NCBI RefSeq assembly: GCF_947255005.1
Contig: NZ_CAMYFI010000012.1
Span: 1-59,132, forward strand
Length of the DNA stretch: 59,132 nucleotides
DNA from: an uncultured Tessaracoccus sp.
Lineage (GTDB): Bacteria; Actinomycetota; Actinomycetes; Propionibacteriales; Propionibacteriaceae
Direction: 5' to 3'
Position numbers and translations under genes: made by a program. Below are positions 16,929-25,499 of this stretch, one piece after another. Each line of letters opens with the position of its first letter. The first letter of the stretch is position 1. The notes under the pieces are model-generated. The model saw nothing but the letters and a program-made list of their open reading frames with translations. It was not told where the DNA came from and made no database searches.

Positions 16929-17333
16929 ATGTCCCAGTACGGTCAGAACCCACAGGGAGACTACGGCCAGCAGAACTACGGTTCTAACCCGTACGGCCAG
17001 TCGCAGCAGGGCGGCCACGGCAGCTACCAGCAGCCAAGCGGTATGCAGCAGTACGCCTCGTACGGGCAGCAGGGGGAACACCCGCAGGCGCAGACGGTGC
17101 TCATTCTCGGCATCCTTGGCTTCGTCACCGGCATCACCGCGTACATCGGCTGGTACATGGGTGGCAAGGCCAAAAAGGAAATTGAGGCGGGCGCTCCGTA
17201 TCGCTGGGACGGCAACCTCAAGACGGGTTACCTCATCAGCAAGATCCTGTCGATCATCTCCATCGTCTCCATTGCCGTCATGATCGTCATATTCATCGTC
17301 ACGTTGGCGGGCCTGTCCGCAATGTCTTCGTAG
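16929..17333 (+). CDS. Tyr/Gln/Gly-rich two-helix membrane protein (DUF4190-like)
   Basis: 134 residues. The first ~55 are low-complexity, rich in Tyr, Gln, Gly and Ser with repeated YGQ units. Two membrane helices follow (about 56-76 and 105-128), with a conserved-looking short loop GKAKKEIEAGAP. The layout resembles DUF4190-type actinobacterial proteins; the function is unknown. Good Shine-Dalgarno (AAAGGAAA) before the ATG. It is convergent with yaaA, 39 bp away. Confidence 0.72.
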   Translation: MSQYGQNPQGDYGQQNYGSNPYGQSQQGGHGSYQQPSGMQQYASYGQQGEHPQAQTVLILGILGFVTGITAYIGWYMGGKAKKEIEAGAPYRWDGNLKTGYLISKILSIISIVSIAVMIVIFIVTLAGLSAMSS

Positions 17334-17372
17334 ACCGGGAGCCACCGCTCGATCCGAAGCGGTCGACCAGAG

Positions 17373-18143
17373 CTACCGGATGAACACCGGTTGGTCTTTG
17401 GTCGACCGTTCTTCGTCGTAGCGGTATCCGAGCCCGTCGAACTGGGTGATGGCGCTCGCCGTGCGCACTCTGTTGCGCACCAACCAGCCCGCCATCGCTC
17501 CGCGCGCCCGCTTGGCGTGGAACGAGACGACGCGGGGCGTGCCGTCGGGGGCGCGATCCTCGAAGCGGGGGCTGATCACCCGCCCCCCGAGGCGCTCGGG
17601 CTGGATTGCTTTGAAGTACTCGTTCGACGCCAGGTTGACCAGCACATTCGCGCCCGGTGAGGCGTCGAGATCGCGGCGCAAGGCGTCGGTGATGCGGGTG
17701 CCCCACCACTCGTACAGGTCGTCGCCGCGCATGGTGGAGAGCTTCGTGCCCATCTCGAGGCGGTAGGGCTGGATGAGGTCGAGCGGGCGGAGGATGCCGT
17801 AGAGGCCCGAGAGGATGCGCAGTGTTTTCTGCGACTCGGTGAAGTCGCGCGCGTCGAAGCTGCCGGCCTCCAGCCCGCGGTAGACGTCCCCGTCGAATGC
17901 GAGCACGGCGGGCTTCGCGTTGGAGCGGGTGTGCTCTGCCTCGTAGGCGCGGAAGCGCTCGACGTTGAGCGTCGCAATGTCTTCCGAGACGCCCATGAGC
18001 GCCTGGAGATCGTCGGCTGACTTCGCCCGCAGTACCTCGACGAGGCCGGACGTTTCACGAAGCATGCGCGGTTCGGAGTGCTTCTTCGTGCAGGATTTCG
18101 AATCGAAGTCGAGCGTCTTGGCGGGCGAGAGCACGGAAAGCAT
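17373..18143 (-). CDS. yaaA: Peroxide stress protein YaaA (DUF328/UPF0246)
   Basis: 256-residue protein beginning MLSVLSPAKTLDF, the family signature, with the FDGDVYRGL, LSGLYGILRPLDLIQPYRLEMG and NLASNEYFKA blocks in order. In E. coli the protein lowers free iron and limits oxidative DNA damage during H2O2 stress; a DNA-binding helix-hairpin-helix role has been proposed. A TAGACT box ends 6 nt before the ATG, indicating a leaderless message. Confidence 0.95.
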   Translation of the reverse strand: MLSVLSPAKTLDFDSKSCTKKHSEPRMLRETSGLVEVLRAKSADDLQALMGVSEDIATLNVERFRAYEAEHTRSNAKPAVLAFDGDVYRGLEAGSFDARDFTESQKTLRILSGLYGILRPLDLIQPYRLEMGTKLSTMRGDDLYEWWGTRITDALRRDLDASPGANVLVNLASNEYFKAIQPERLGGRVISPRFEDRAPDGTPRVVSFHAKRARGAMAGWLVRNRVRTASAITQFDGLGYRYDEERSTKDQPVFIR

Positions 18144-18149
18144 TGCCCT

Positions 18150-18155
18150 AGTCTA
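18150..18155 (-). promoter_or_regulatory. -10 box of leaderless yaaA transcript
   Basis: TAGACT on the minus strand, ending 6 nt before the ATG at 18143. Confidence 0.5.
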
Positions 18156-18231
18156 TGGACGCCTCCTGCTCCGAGCCAACGCCCGCGTGTGTCGTCGCGC
18201 CCGGTTCTTCCGAGACCGGCCGCTGCAACGC

Positions 18232-18318
18232 AAAAGTGACCGTTATCCTCCACGCCCGGTCGAGTATCGCCCCGTACGGGGGATCATCAGCTTCTTGTGG
18301 AGGATAACGGTCACTTTT
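18232..18318. repeat. Long inverted repeat, family A copy 1
   Basis: Perfect 22-bp arms at 18232-18253 and 18297-18318 around a 43-nt spacer. The arm contains TGACCGTTATCCTCCAC, shared exactly with the element at 21862-21939. It lies just past the stop of the alkyl-DHAP synthase operon. It could be a terminator, but the long spacer and recurrence of the arm elsewhere suggest a dispersed palindromic element. The spacer itself contains the palindrome CCCCGTACGGGG (18270-18281). Confidence 0.85.
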
Positions 18319-18333
18319 GAGGCGGTATCGCCC

Positions 18334-20040
18334 TCAGGCCTTGGTGTTCGTCGAGACGCCGGGCTCGCCGTCGTGGACGATCTTGCCGGGGTTCAGGTTC
18401 TTGCCCGGGTCGATGCCCTCGAACAACACCCGCTGCACGTGCACGCCGGCCGGCGAGATGTCCTGCTCCATCCACGGGCTGTGCTCCTCGCCCACGCCGT
18501 GGTGATGCGACACCGTGCCGTGGTGATCCATGAATGCCTGCTGCACCGCCTGCTTGCACACGTCGTAGCTGTGCTCGGCCGTCTCCGTGTTGTCATTGAT
18601 GACGAACGTGAAATACTGACACGCACCCGCGTGGTACGAGTGCGACAAGTGGCAGAACACGGTGCCCTGACGCCCAGTCGACTCCAGCGCCTTAAAGAAC
18701 GCCTTGCGGGTTTCGTCGTAAATCTCGACGGCCTTGCTCCACGGCGTGGTGGTCTCGGACACGTCGCAGATCAGGCCGCGGTCGAGCATGTAGTCGCGGA
18801 TGTAGGGGGTGTCGTACTTCTTCTGGTCGTACATGCTGCCCGGGCCGGAGCCGACGCCGAAGCCGCCGTGCTTGCGCACGATCTTGCCGACGAGACCCTT
18901 CTCGTAGCGCACGTGGTTGGGGGAGCCCTCAAAGCCGATGAGGCACATGGCGATCTGCTCCAGATCCCACTTCTTCATCTCCATGAACTTCTGCACGGCC
19001 TGGTTCGACCACTTGGAGATCTTGGAGCCAGATTCCTTGCCGTTGGCCATGATGTACTGCGTCTCGATCGCGTCGGAGACGCGGGCCATCATCACGTCGG
19101 CGTCGGATTCCACAATCTCCTGGCAGGCCTTGAGCCCGGCGTAGTAGTCGGGGAAGAAGTAGGCCTGAATCTCGCGTGCCTCGGGGAGGCGGTGCACCTG
19201 CATCCACGCCTCGGTGATGATGCCCAGGCGCCCCTCGGAGCCCAGCACCATCTCGCGCACGCTCGGGCCCGATGATGTCGACGGCAGCGGGCGCAGTTCC
19301 AGCACCTCGCCTGGCATCACCATGCGCAGGCCGCGCGTGATGTCGGCGATGTCGCCGTACTTGTCGGACTGCATGCCGGTGGATCGCGTCGCGATCCAGC
19401 CGCCAAGGGTGGACCACACGAACGAGTCGGGCTGGTGGCCCATCGTCCATCCTCGCGCGCCCAGCTGTTCTTCCATGTCGGGGCCAAACACGCCTGCCTG
19501 GATGCGCGCGAGGCCGGACTCCTCGTCGATCTCCAGCACCTTGTTCAAGCGCCCCATGTTGACGCTCACGACGGCGCGGCGCTCGTCGGGCTGCGCCTCG
19601 AGCGCACCGACGATGTTCGAGCCGCCGCCGAACGGAATGAGCACGGCGTCCGCGTCGACGACGGTGTCCATGATCTGGAGGATCTCGTCCTCGTCGGCGG
19701 GGTAGAGCACGACGTCGGGAATGCGTCCCAAGTCGCCGCGACGGATGCGCATCAAGTCGCGTACGCCCTTGCCGTAGCAGTGCACGACGCGGGTCTCGTC
19801 GTCGTCGTGGAGGTACTTCTCGCCGACGATGTTCCGCAGTTTCTCCCGCAGCGCGTCGTCGATGAGCGGCGCGGGCACGTCGAGGCTGGAGAAGTCAGGC
19901 TTCGCCGGGGTGGCGTCGTAGATGTCGAGACCCACCATCTTCTTCACAAACGACCGGAACTTGGGCCGCCCCTCGTCGGAGTAGCCGAGGTGCTCTTCAC
20001 CCCAACCCCACCACTTTTGCTGCTTGACGTCGTCAATCAT
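18334..20040 (-). CDS. FAD-linked oxidase; alkyldihydroxyacetonephosphate synthase-like
   Basis: 568-residue VAO/FAD_binding_4 flavoprotein. The FAD-binding loop PFGGGSNIVGAL is at 136-147, the second FAD segment TLGGWIATRSTGMQS follows, then a C-terminal cap with the HHH loop (512-514, in SHHHGVGEEH) and the terminal DPGKNLNPGKI motif. These are features of alkyl-DHAP synthase, which exchanges the acyl chain of acyl-DHAP for a fatty alcohol to make an ether bond. D-lactate/glycolate oxidases share the FAD domain but not the HHH loop. It is the last gene of an SDR-PlsC-oxidase operon and overlaps plsC by 4 bp. The context supports ether-lipid synthesis; it is not proven. Confidence 0.8.
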   Translation of the reverse strand: MIDDVKQQKWWGWGEEHLGYSDEGRPKFRSFVKKMVGLDIYDATPAKPDFSSLDVPAPLIDDALREKLRNIVGEKYLHDDDETRVVHCYGKGVRDLMRIRRGDLGRIPDVVLYPADEDEILQIMDTVVDADAVLIPFGGGSNIVGALEAQPDERRAVVSVNMGRLNKVLEIDEESGLARIQAGVFGPDMEEQLGARGWTMGHQPDSFVWSTLGGWIATRSTGMQSDKYGDIADITRGLRMVMPGEVLELRPLPSTSSGPSVREMVLGSEGRLGIITEAWMQVHRLPEAREIQAYFFPDYYAGLKACQEIVESDADVMMARVSDAIETQYIMANGKESGSKISKWSNQAVQKFMEMKKWDLEQIAMCLIGFEGSPNHVRYEKGLVGKIVRKHGGFGVGSGPGSMYDQKKYDTPYIRDYMLDRGLICDVSETTTPWSKAVEIYDETRKAFFKALESTGRQGTVFCHLSHSYHAGACQYFTFVINDNTETAEHSYDVCKQAVQQAFMDHHGTVSHHHGVGEEHSPWMEQDISPAGVHVQRVLFEGIDPGKNLNPGKIVHDGEPGVSTNTKA

Positions 20041-20852
20041 TCGTCCTCCTGACGGGTTGCCTGTTGCTTGGCCTGGCGGGCCAGTCGATCAACTTCGGAT
20101 TTCGCCGCCTCCTCGAGCGCGGCGTTACGTGCATATTCGACGAGGGTTTTGCGCCCGTAGGCCATGGCGGTGTTGTCATGGAGCTCGATGAGCTGCCTGC
20201 GCATGCGCTCGCTGAACGAGTGCGCGATCTCGCCACGCTGCGGGAACATCGGCCGCCCAATCACGACGTGCACCTCCGGCCTACCGCGGGGCATCTGGCG
20301 CTGCTGGGCTGGCCAAGCCTCGTACGCGCCGACCAGCGCGATGGGCACAGCCGGGCAGCCATTCGAGATGCACAGCGCCGCAGTGCCGTGGTGGAAGCGG
20401 CCCATCGCGCCGGTGCGCGAACGCGTGCCTTCGGGGAAAATCAGCAGCGGGACACCGTCGGAGAGCAGCGCCGCGGACATGCCGCGCTGCCCTTTCTTGG
20501 AGCCCTTGCCGCCCTTGCCGCGGTCAATGGGGTAGCCGTTCATGAACAGGCTCATAGGGGCGGATTTCCACCACTTGTCGTAGAAGTGATCCCCCGCGGC
20601 GCCGACGGCGACGTGCGAGCTGAGCTTGCTGGGCAGCGACGTCAGAATGAGCGGCGCGTCGAAGTGGGAACTGTGGTTGCCGAACACCACGAAGGGCGCC
20701 TCAAGGTTGGCAATGTTCGCGCGCCCGTGCACGCGGATTCTCAGTAGGCGTTGCAGCGCGGGTCTGAGAAGCAGCATCTGCGCTGCCTGCCGCGTCGCCA
20801 TGCTGGTGCGTTTGGAGTAGCGCTTCCGTTGGACTTCGAGTTCCTTCGCCAT
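20037..20852 (-). CDS. 1-acyl-sn-glycerol-3-phosphate (or DHAP) acyltransferase, PlsC family
   Basis: 271-residue acyltransferase with the catalytic HxxxxD motif as NHSSHFD (H60, D65) and the phosphate-binding FPEGTRS at 139-145. An amphipathic N-terminus suggests peripheral membrane association. It is the middle gene of the operon, 5 bp after the SDR gene and overlapping the alkyl-DHAP synthase-like gene. The context suggests it acylates the ether-lipid precursor; the acceptor cannot be told from sequence. Confidence 0.85.
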   Translation of the reverse strand: MAKELEVQRKRYSKRTSMATRQAAQMLLLRPALQRLLRIRVHGRANIANLEAPFVVFGNHSSHFDAPLILTSLPSKLSSHVAVGAAGDHFYDKWWKSAPMSLFMNGYPIDRGKGGKGSKKGQRGMSAALLSDGVPLLIFPEGTRSRTGAMGRFHHGTAALCISNGCPAVPIALVGAYEAWPAQQRQMPRGRPEVHVVIGRPMFPQRGEIAHSFSERMRRQLIELHDNTAMAYGRKTLVEYARNAALEEAAKSEVDRLARQAKQQATRQEDE

Positions 20853-20857
20853 GCGTG

Positions 20858-21631
20858 TTACTTCTTGCGGGAATTAGTGAGTTTGCGGGAGAACCACCGC
20901 AGGAACGATTTCGGGGCAAACTTCGCAACGAGGAGCGCAATCTTCCACTTGAGCGACGGGATGCTCACCGGCTTGCCCTTTTCCGCGTCGGCGAGGCCTT
21001 GACGGATGAGGGTGTCGATGTTGATCCAGACGATGTCGGGGAGGCTGTGGGCCTTGATGCCGGCGCGCTCGTGGAACTCCGTCTTGACCCATCCGGGGCA
21101 CAGCGCCGTCACGGTGACGCCCGTGCCGTGCAGTTCGACGCCCAGCGACTCCGAGTAGTTGTACGCCCAAGCCTTCACCGCCGAGTAGTTTCCGGTGAAA
21201 ATGAATCCGGCCGACGACGCGACGTTGATGATGCGCCCCTTGCCGCGGGCGCGCATAGCTCGCCCGGCTGCGCCTCCCAGGATCAGTACTGCGAGGCACA
21301 TCACGTCGAGGGCACGCGCGTGCTCGTCGATGTGCGCGGGGTCGAGCACCGTCGAGTGGAGCCCAAAGCCGGCGTTGTTGATGAACAGGTCGAGCGGTTT
21401 CGACGGGTCTTCAATGATCTCCGCGATGCGTTCGACGTCTTCTCGCACCGCCAGATCCGCTTGATGCGTCTCGACGGACACGCCGAACTTTTCTTCGAAA
21501 TCCGACGCGATCGACGCGAGACGCTGCGCGTCGCGGGCCACGAGCACAAGGTCTGTGCCGCGGCCCGCGAGCTCACGTGCGAATGCCAGCCCAATGCCGG
21601 AAGTACCGCCAGTGATCATCGCTGTAGCCAT
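20858..21631 (-). CDS. Short-chain dehydrogenase/reductase
   Basis: 257-residue classical SDR: cofactor motif TGGTSGIG (7-14), NNAG (85-88), catalytic YxxxK as Y149/K153 with serines at 139-140. The C-terminal ~40 residues (PSLKWKIALLVAKFAPKSFL) are basic and hydrophobic, suggesting membrane contact as in acyl/alkyl-DHAP reductases. It is first in the operon with PlsC and alkyl-DHAP synthase. A TACGGT box ends 7 nt before the ATG with no Shine-Dalgarno, so the message is probably leaderless. A ketoreductase role on acyl- or alkyl-DHAP is an inference. Confidence 0.82.
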   Translation of the reverse strand: MATAMITGGTSGIGLAFARELAGRGTDLVLVARDAQRLASIASDFEEKFGVSVETHQADLAVREDVERIAEIIEDPSKPLDLFINNAGFGLHSTVLDPAHIDEHARALDVMCLAVLILGGAAGRAMRARGKGRIINVASSAGFIFTGNYSAVKAWAYNYSESLGVELHGTGVTVTALCPGWVKTEFHERAGIKAHSLPDIVWINIDTLIRQGLADAEKGKPVSIPSLKWKIALLVAKFAPKSFLRWFSRKLTNSRKK

Positions 21632-21638
21632 GGATCCA

Positions 21639-21644
21639 ACCGTA
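21639..21644 (-). promoter_or_regulatory. -10 box of leaderless SDR-plsC-oxidase operon
   Basis: TACGGT on the minus strand, ending 7 nt before the ATG at 21631. Confidence 0.4.
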
Positions 21645-21861
21645 GCGCGTCAACGTGGTCTTCGGCTTCTGAATACTGCCAATCATGGAAGACGATACTT
21701 GTGGGCCGCACCGCTGTGTTTGGTCATTCGAACAACCAACGAGCGTGGGCGCCCAGCGAGTTGCCGTAGCTCACCATGATCCCGTCGATGTCTTCGGATG
21801 CGCTCTCGCCGGACTCATCGTCCGTGCTGGGCGCAGGTTGCGTATCAGGGGTATCGGAAAT

Positions 21862-21939
21862 TTGACCGTTATCCTCCACCAGAAGCGGTAGCCACCCCCG
21901 AATGAAAAAATTTCTTCAGATGTGGAGGATAACGGTCAA
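21862..21939. repeat. Long inverted repeat, family A copy 2
   Basis: Perfect 18-bp arms, TTGACCGTTATCCTCCAC at 21862-21879 and its complement at 21922-21939, around a 42-nt spacer. The arm shares 17 bp with the copy at 18232-18318, while the spacers are unrelated in sequence but nearly equal in length (42 and 43 nt). It sits directly after the pta stop codon. Confidence 0.85.
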
Positions 21940-21946
21940 CTTGGGT

Positions 21947-23995
21947 TCAGAGATGCTGCGCCTGCACCGCGGTGAGCGACACCGCGAGCACGATTTCCTC
22001 GACGCTCGCCCCAGACGACGTGTCGTTGATGGCCTTGCCCAGCCCTTGCAGGATGGGGCCGACGGCGACCGCGCCGGAGTGGCGCGCGACGGCCTTGTAG
22101 GTGTTGTTGCCTGTGCTGAGGTCGGGGAACACGAACACCGTCGCCTGCCCGGCCACCTCGGAACCGGGCATCTTCCGCTCGGCCGCCTTCGCGTCGACGG
22201 CGGCGTCGAACTGCATCGGCCCGTCGATCTTCAGCTCAGGGCGACGCTCGCGCACCAGGTCGATGGCCTCGCTGATGCGTTCGCTTTCCGCGTTGTCGCC
22301 ACGCCCCGTGGAGTACGAAAGCATCGCGACGCGCGGCTCGACGCCGAAGTAGCCTGCGGTCTCGGCGGAGCTCATCGCGATGTCCGCGAGCTCCTGCGCC
22401 GTCGGATGGGTGTTGACGGCACAGTCGGCGTAGACGAGCACCCGGTCGGCCATGCACATCAGGAACGAACCAGACACGACGCTGACGTCGTCGCGTATCC
22501 CGACGGTGTCGAGCGCGGGGCGGAGCGTGGCCTCGGTGTTGGTGTTGATGCCGGTGACCATGCCGTCGGCCAAGCCCAGCTGCACCATCATCGAGCCGAA
22601 AGCGTTCACGTCTCCGAGCGCGGCGTGCGCATCGTCGACGGAGGTCTCGGGGTGGAGCTTGCGGTAGCCATCGATGAGGCGATCAAGCACCTCGGCGTCC
22701 GTCAGACTCACCACCTCGGCGCCGGAGAGGTTCAGCCCAAGCTGCGATGCGCGCCTGGAGATGGCGCCCGACTCGCCAATGAGCACGATGTCTGCCACAC
22801 CGCGGGTCATCACCACCGATGCGGCCTGCAGCACGCGGTCGTCGTCGGTGTTGGTGAGGATGATGCGACGATGCTGCGTGCGCGCCATCTGCATGAGCTG
22901 GTGCTCGAACATCGTCGGGGTGCGGAGATCGGTGCGGGGTAGGTCGATGGCGGCGAGGAGCTGCTCGCGGTCGACGTAGGAGGCGAACAGGTTGCGGGCG
23001 GCCTCGATCTTCCTCGGCGACGAGGTGGAGAAGCTGTGCACCGACTGCAGCTTGGCGGCGGTGGAGAAGGTGTCCTGCTTCGTGATGCCGATCGGGAGAT
23101 CGATGTTGGCGTCGGCGAAGAGCTTCTGCATCGAGTCGGGGATCTCGAACCCGCCTGTGAGGATGAGCGAGGCGAGCGGCCCGTACTCCGGCGAGCGGTG
23201 CGCCATGATGAGCGCGGGCACCAGCTCGAGGCGGTCGGCGGGGAACACCACCGTCGCTTCGCGCTGGAGATGCGGCAGCAGATTGGGCAGCGTCATCGCG
23301 CCGACGATGGTGTGCAGCGCCTCGCCCTTCAGCAGCGCCTCGTTGCCACGCCAGAACTGGACGTCGGCGGCGTCAAACTGCTGCTGAACGGTGGGGGCGT
23401 TCAGCGTGGCCGAGTAGGGCACGACAGCGACGGGCACGTCGCGGATGCCACGCAGTGCGCTGGCGTATTCGTCGCGATCGGCGGGGTTGGCCTGCGTGCC
23501 GACGATGGAGATCACGGTGTTGTGGTGCGCCTCGAACGCTTCGACGGCACCCTCCGTGCGGCGCTGCACCTCGTCGGCGGTGTACCCGGCGAGGGAGGTG
23601 ACGAAGAGCACCGGCGCGTTGAGGTTCGCGGCGAGCAGGGCGTTGCGGTCGAGTTCCTGCGTTGACTCGATGTCGGTGTAGTCGGAGCCGACGATGACCA
23701 TCGCGTCGCAGCCCTCCGCCAGCGTGGCGTACTTGTGGACGATGGTGTCCATGGCCGCGAGGGGGTCGTCGGCGTACTGCTTGTAGGTGACGCCGAGCGC
23801 GGAAGCGAACGTCTGCTTCGAGTTTCGGTGGCTGAGCAGGGCTTCGGCCACCTGGTCTTCGTCGAGGGAGTGCACCAGGGGACGGAACACGCCGACGGTT
23901 TTCACGCGGCTCGAGAACAGCTCGAGCACGCCCAAGGCGATGGCCGACTTGGTTACCTGCCGCTCGGCAGCTGAGATATACACGCTTTTCGTCAC
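21947..23995 (-). CDS. pta: Phosphate acetyltransferase
   Basis: Converts acetyl-CoA and phosphate to acetyl phosphate. The 682-residue long form has an N-terminal P-loop-like/CobB-type domain, a DRTGG domain in the middle and the catalytic PTA_PTB domain (about 360-675, with SYSTGRG and PDLSTGNNTYKA). No ackA is adjacent in the window, although the pair is often linked. The GTG start has a TAGGCT box ending 6 nt upstream and no Shine-Dalgarno. It lies downstream of the mrp operon, separated by a hairpin. Confidence 0.95.
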   Translation of the reverse strand: MTKSVYISAAERQVTKSAIALGVLELFSSRVKTVGVFRPLVHSLDEDQVAEALLSHRNSKQTFASALGVTYKQYADDPLAAMDTIVHKYATLAEGCDAMVIVGSDYTDIESTQELDRNALLAANLNAPVLFVTSLAGYTADEVQRRTEGAVEAFEAHHNTVISIVGTQANPADRDEYASALRGIRDVPVAVVPYSATLNAPTVQQQFDAADVQFWRGNEALLKGEALHTIVGAMTLPNLLPHLQREATVVFPADRLELVPALIMAHRSPEYGPLASLILTGGFEIPDSMQKLFADANIDLPIGITKQDTFSTAAKLQSVHSFSTSSPRKIEAARNLFASYVDREQLLAAIDLPRTDLRTPTMFEHQLMQMARTQHRRIILTNTDDDRVLQAASVVMTRGVADIVLIGESGAISRRASQLGLNLSGAEVVSLTDAEVLDRLIDGYRKLHPETSVDDAHAALGDVNAFGSMMVQLGLADGMVTGINTNTEATLRPALDTVGIRDDVSVVSGSFLMCMADRVLVYADCAVNTHPTAQELADIAMSSAETAGYFGVEPRVAMLSYSTGRGDNAESERISEAIDLVRERRPELKIDGPMQFDAAVDAKAAERKMPGSEVAGQATVFVFPDLSTGNNTYKAVARHSGAVAVGPILQGLGKAINDTSSGASVEEIVLAVSLTAVQAQHL

Positions 23996-24001
23996 GCCGT
24001 C

Positions 24002-24007
24002 AGCCTA
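24002..24007 (-). promoter_or_regulatory. -10 box of leaderless pta transcript
   Basis: TAGGCT on the minus strand, ending 6 nt before the GTG at 23995. Confidence 0.5.
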
Positions 24008-24050
24008 GCGAAAGACCCGCCGCCTGGAGGCGTCTATCCAGCGAAGCCCA

Positions 24051-24100
24051 AGATAGATCAAGTTCGTGGTGGGTACACGAGCCACCAACTTGATCTATCT
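24051..24100. repeat. Inverted repeat, family B copy 1
   Basis: Nineteen-base arms (24051-24069/24082-24100) pair at 18 of 19 positions, around a 12-nt loop. The arm core ATAGATCAAGTTCGTGG is the same as in the two elements flanking the toxin-antitoxin genes at 35.5 and 36.2 kb. It lies past the stop of mrpG and before the pta promoter, so it may terminate the mrp operon. The 14 outer pairs are perfect; there is one C/C mismatch. Confidence 0.85.
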
Positions 24101-24124
24101 CGCAAGGTGCCGCGAGCGTGGCGC

Positions 24125-24475
24125 TTACTTGGGCTGGTTGACGTCGGCGAGGTCGTCCGCGAGGTCGTCGGCGATGAGGTTACGACGGGGGATCAGCCCG
24201 GAGCGATACGCACTGCGGGCCACCATGCTGGCCGACACCGGCGCGGTGAGCAGCTGGAACCCGATGGCGAGCACCGCGACGAACAGCGCCCACCAGGTGC
24301 GTACCCCGAGCGCTACGCCGAGGCAGATGCAGGTCATGCCCAACACCTGCGGCTTCGTGATGGCGTGCAGCTTGGTGAGCACGTCGGGGAACCGGATCAG
24401 CGCCACAGCGGCGGCGAAGCACAGGAACGCGCCGAGCAGCACGAAGATGGCTGCGAGGAGATCGAGCACGATCAT
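24125..24475 (-). CDS. mrpG: Na+/H+ antiporter subunit MrpG/MnhG
   Basis: 116 residues, three membrane helices, with the family block LIRFPDVLTKLHA and the KPQVLG segment typical of PhaG_MnhG_YufB. It is part of the multisubunit cation/proton antiporter of the cytoplasmic membrane. It is the last gene of the operon and overlaps mrpF by 4 bp. The C-terminus carries a charged tail rich in Asp/Leu. Confidence 0.93.
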   Translation of the reverse strand: MIVLDLLAAIFVLLGAFLCFAAAVALIRFPDVLTKLHAITKPQVLGMTCICLGVALGVRTWWALFVAVLAIGFQLLTAPVSASMVARSAYRSGLIPRRNLIADDLADDLADVNQPK

Positions 24476-24780
24476 TTCTGAGCCTCCTTCTTATCGTCTG
24501 AGCGGCGGTGCACGACGCGCTCGCCCACCATGCGCGCCACGGACACGGCGCCGGTGAAGCCGAGCATCGACAGCAGCAGGATCATGGCGATCTCGGTGTC
24601 TTGACGTTTCGCGACGGCCCACACGCCCACCGCGGCGATCACCACGGCGACGAGCAGGTCGGAGCTGATCGAGCGGTCGAGCTGGCTGGGACCGGTGGCG
24701 AGGCGCTCGACGGCGATCAGGGCCGAGAGCGTGAGCAGCACCACGGCAGCGCCCAACACGATGGCGATAGCAATGTTCAT
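24472..24780 (-). CDS. mrpF: Na+/H+ antiporter subunit MrpF/MnhF
   Basis: 102 residues, three hydrophobic helices, with RLATGPSQLDRSISSD, the conserved RxxxGPxxxDR loop of MrpF. It overlaps mrpE and mrpG by 4 bp each. A small integral subunit of the Mrp complex. Confidence 0.92.
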   Translation of the reverse strand: MNIAIAIVLGAAVVLLTLSALIAVERLATGPSQLDRSISSDLLVAVVIAAVGVWAVAKRQDTEIAMILLLSMLGFTGAVSVARMVGERVVHRRSDDKKEAQK

Positions 24781-25499
24781 CGACGTCTGCCTCCCTCCGT
24801 GTCGGCGGCGGCGTCGGCCTCGCCAGCGCCAAAGCCGACGGCGACCTCATCGGTGGCGGCGGATTCCTCGTCGCCCGAATCCTGTTCGACGGCGTCGGCT
24901 TCCTCGGCGTCCCAGTCGGTGGCGGGGGCCACCGTCGGAGTAGCTACCGCGTCCTCGAAGGCGGCGATCTCTTCCTTGGAACCGATGGCGCGCACCAGCC
25001 GGCGCTCCACGCCGATCACCATCTCGTGAATGTCGTCTTCGGTCTGCTCGTGCATGCCGACGCAGTGCAGATACAGGCGCCTAGGGTGTCGCACGACTTC
25101 CACGACGACGGTGCCCGGCACCAGCGAAATCAGCGAGGCGACGCCGGTTTGGTGGAGGTCATCGTCGGTGTGGAGATCGACGCTGAGCAGCGACGAGTGG
25201 AGGTTGACGTCGCGCTCGAAGATGTAGCGGATCAACCGTATGGACGACACGGTGAGGTCGGCGAACAGGTGGGTGACAAGGTGAATCAGCCCGAACGGAT
25301 GCAGCCGGCCCTGCCAGTAGATGGGCGGAAGCGGGAAAACCATGCCGATGACCCAGCCCAGCAGCGCGCCGGAGATGAGGACGAACGGGCTGAAGCTCGC
25401 CCACAGGAATGCCCAGAACAGGGCACTGATCACCATCACCGCAGGCCGGAACCGGAACCTGCTGACGTGGTAGCGCTGGCGGAACTTCGACGGCTTCAT
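24777..25499 (-). CDS. mrpE: Na+/H+ antiporter subunit MrpE/MnhE
   Basis: 240 residues. The N-terminal ~160 match the MrpE core: two membrane helices near the start, then a soluble domain with SLVPGTVVVEV and a YLHCVGMHE-like block. The last ~70 residues are an acidic Ala/Glu/Asp-rich tail of no known function, an actinobacterial type of extension. Overlaps by 4 bp on both sides. Confidence 0.92.
   Translation of the reverse strand: MKPSKFRQRYHVSRFRFRPAVMVISALFWAFLWASFSPFVLISGALLGWVIGMVFPLPPIYWQGRLHPFGLIHLVTHLFADLTVSSIRLIRYIFERDVNLHSSLLSVDLHTDDDLHQTGVASLISLVPGTVVVEVVRHPRRLYLHCVGMHEQTEDDIHEMVIGVERRLVRAIGSKEEIAAFEDAVATPTVAPATDWDAEEADAVEQDSGDEESAATDEVAVGFGAGEADAAADTEGGRRR

Larger units (their letters stand above)
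21632..21946. other. Intergenic region between pta and the ether-lipid operon
   Basis: 315 bp without a gene. It holds the -10 box of the SDR operon at its left end and the family A inverted repeat (21862-21939) at its right end, just past the pta stop. I see nothing else in the roughly 200 bp between them. Confidence 0.6.

Noticed and set aside
17965..19275. 436-codon open frame antisense to yaaA and the alkyl-DHAP synthase-like gene
   Set aside because: It crosses two real genes and a hairpin, and has no recognisable domain.
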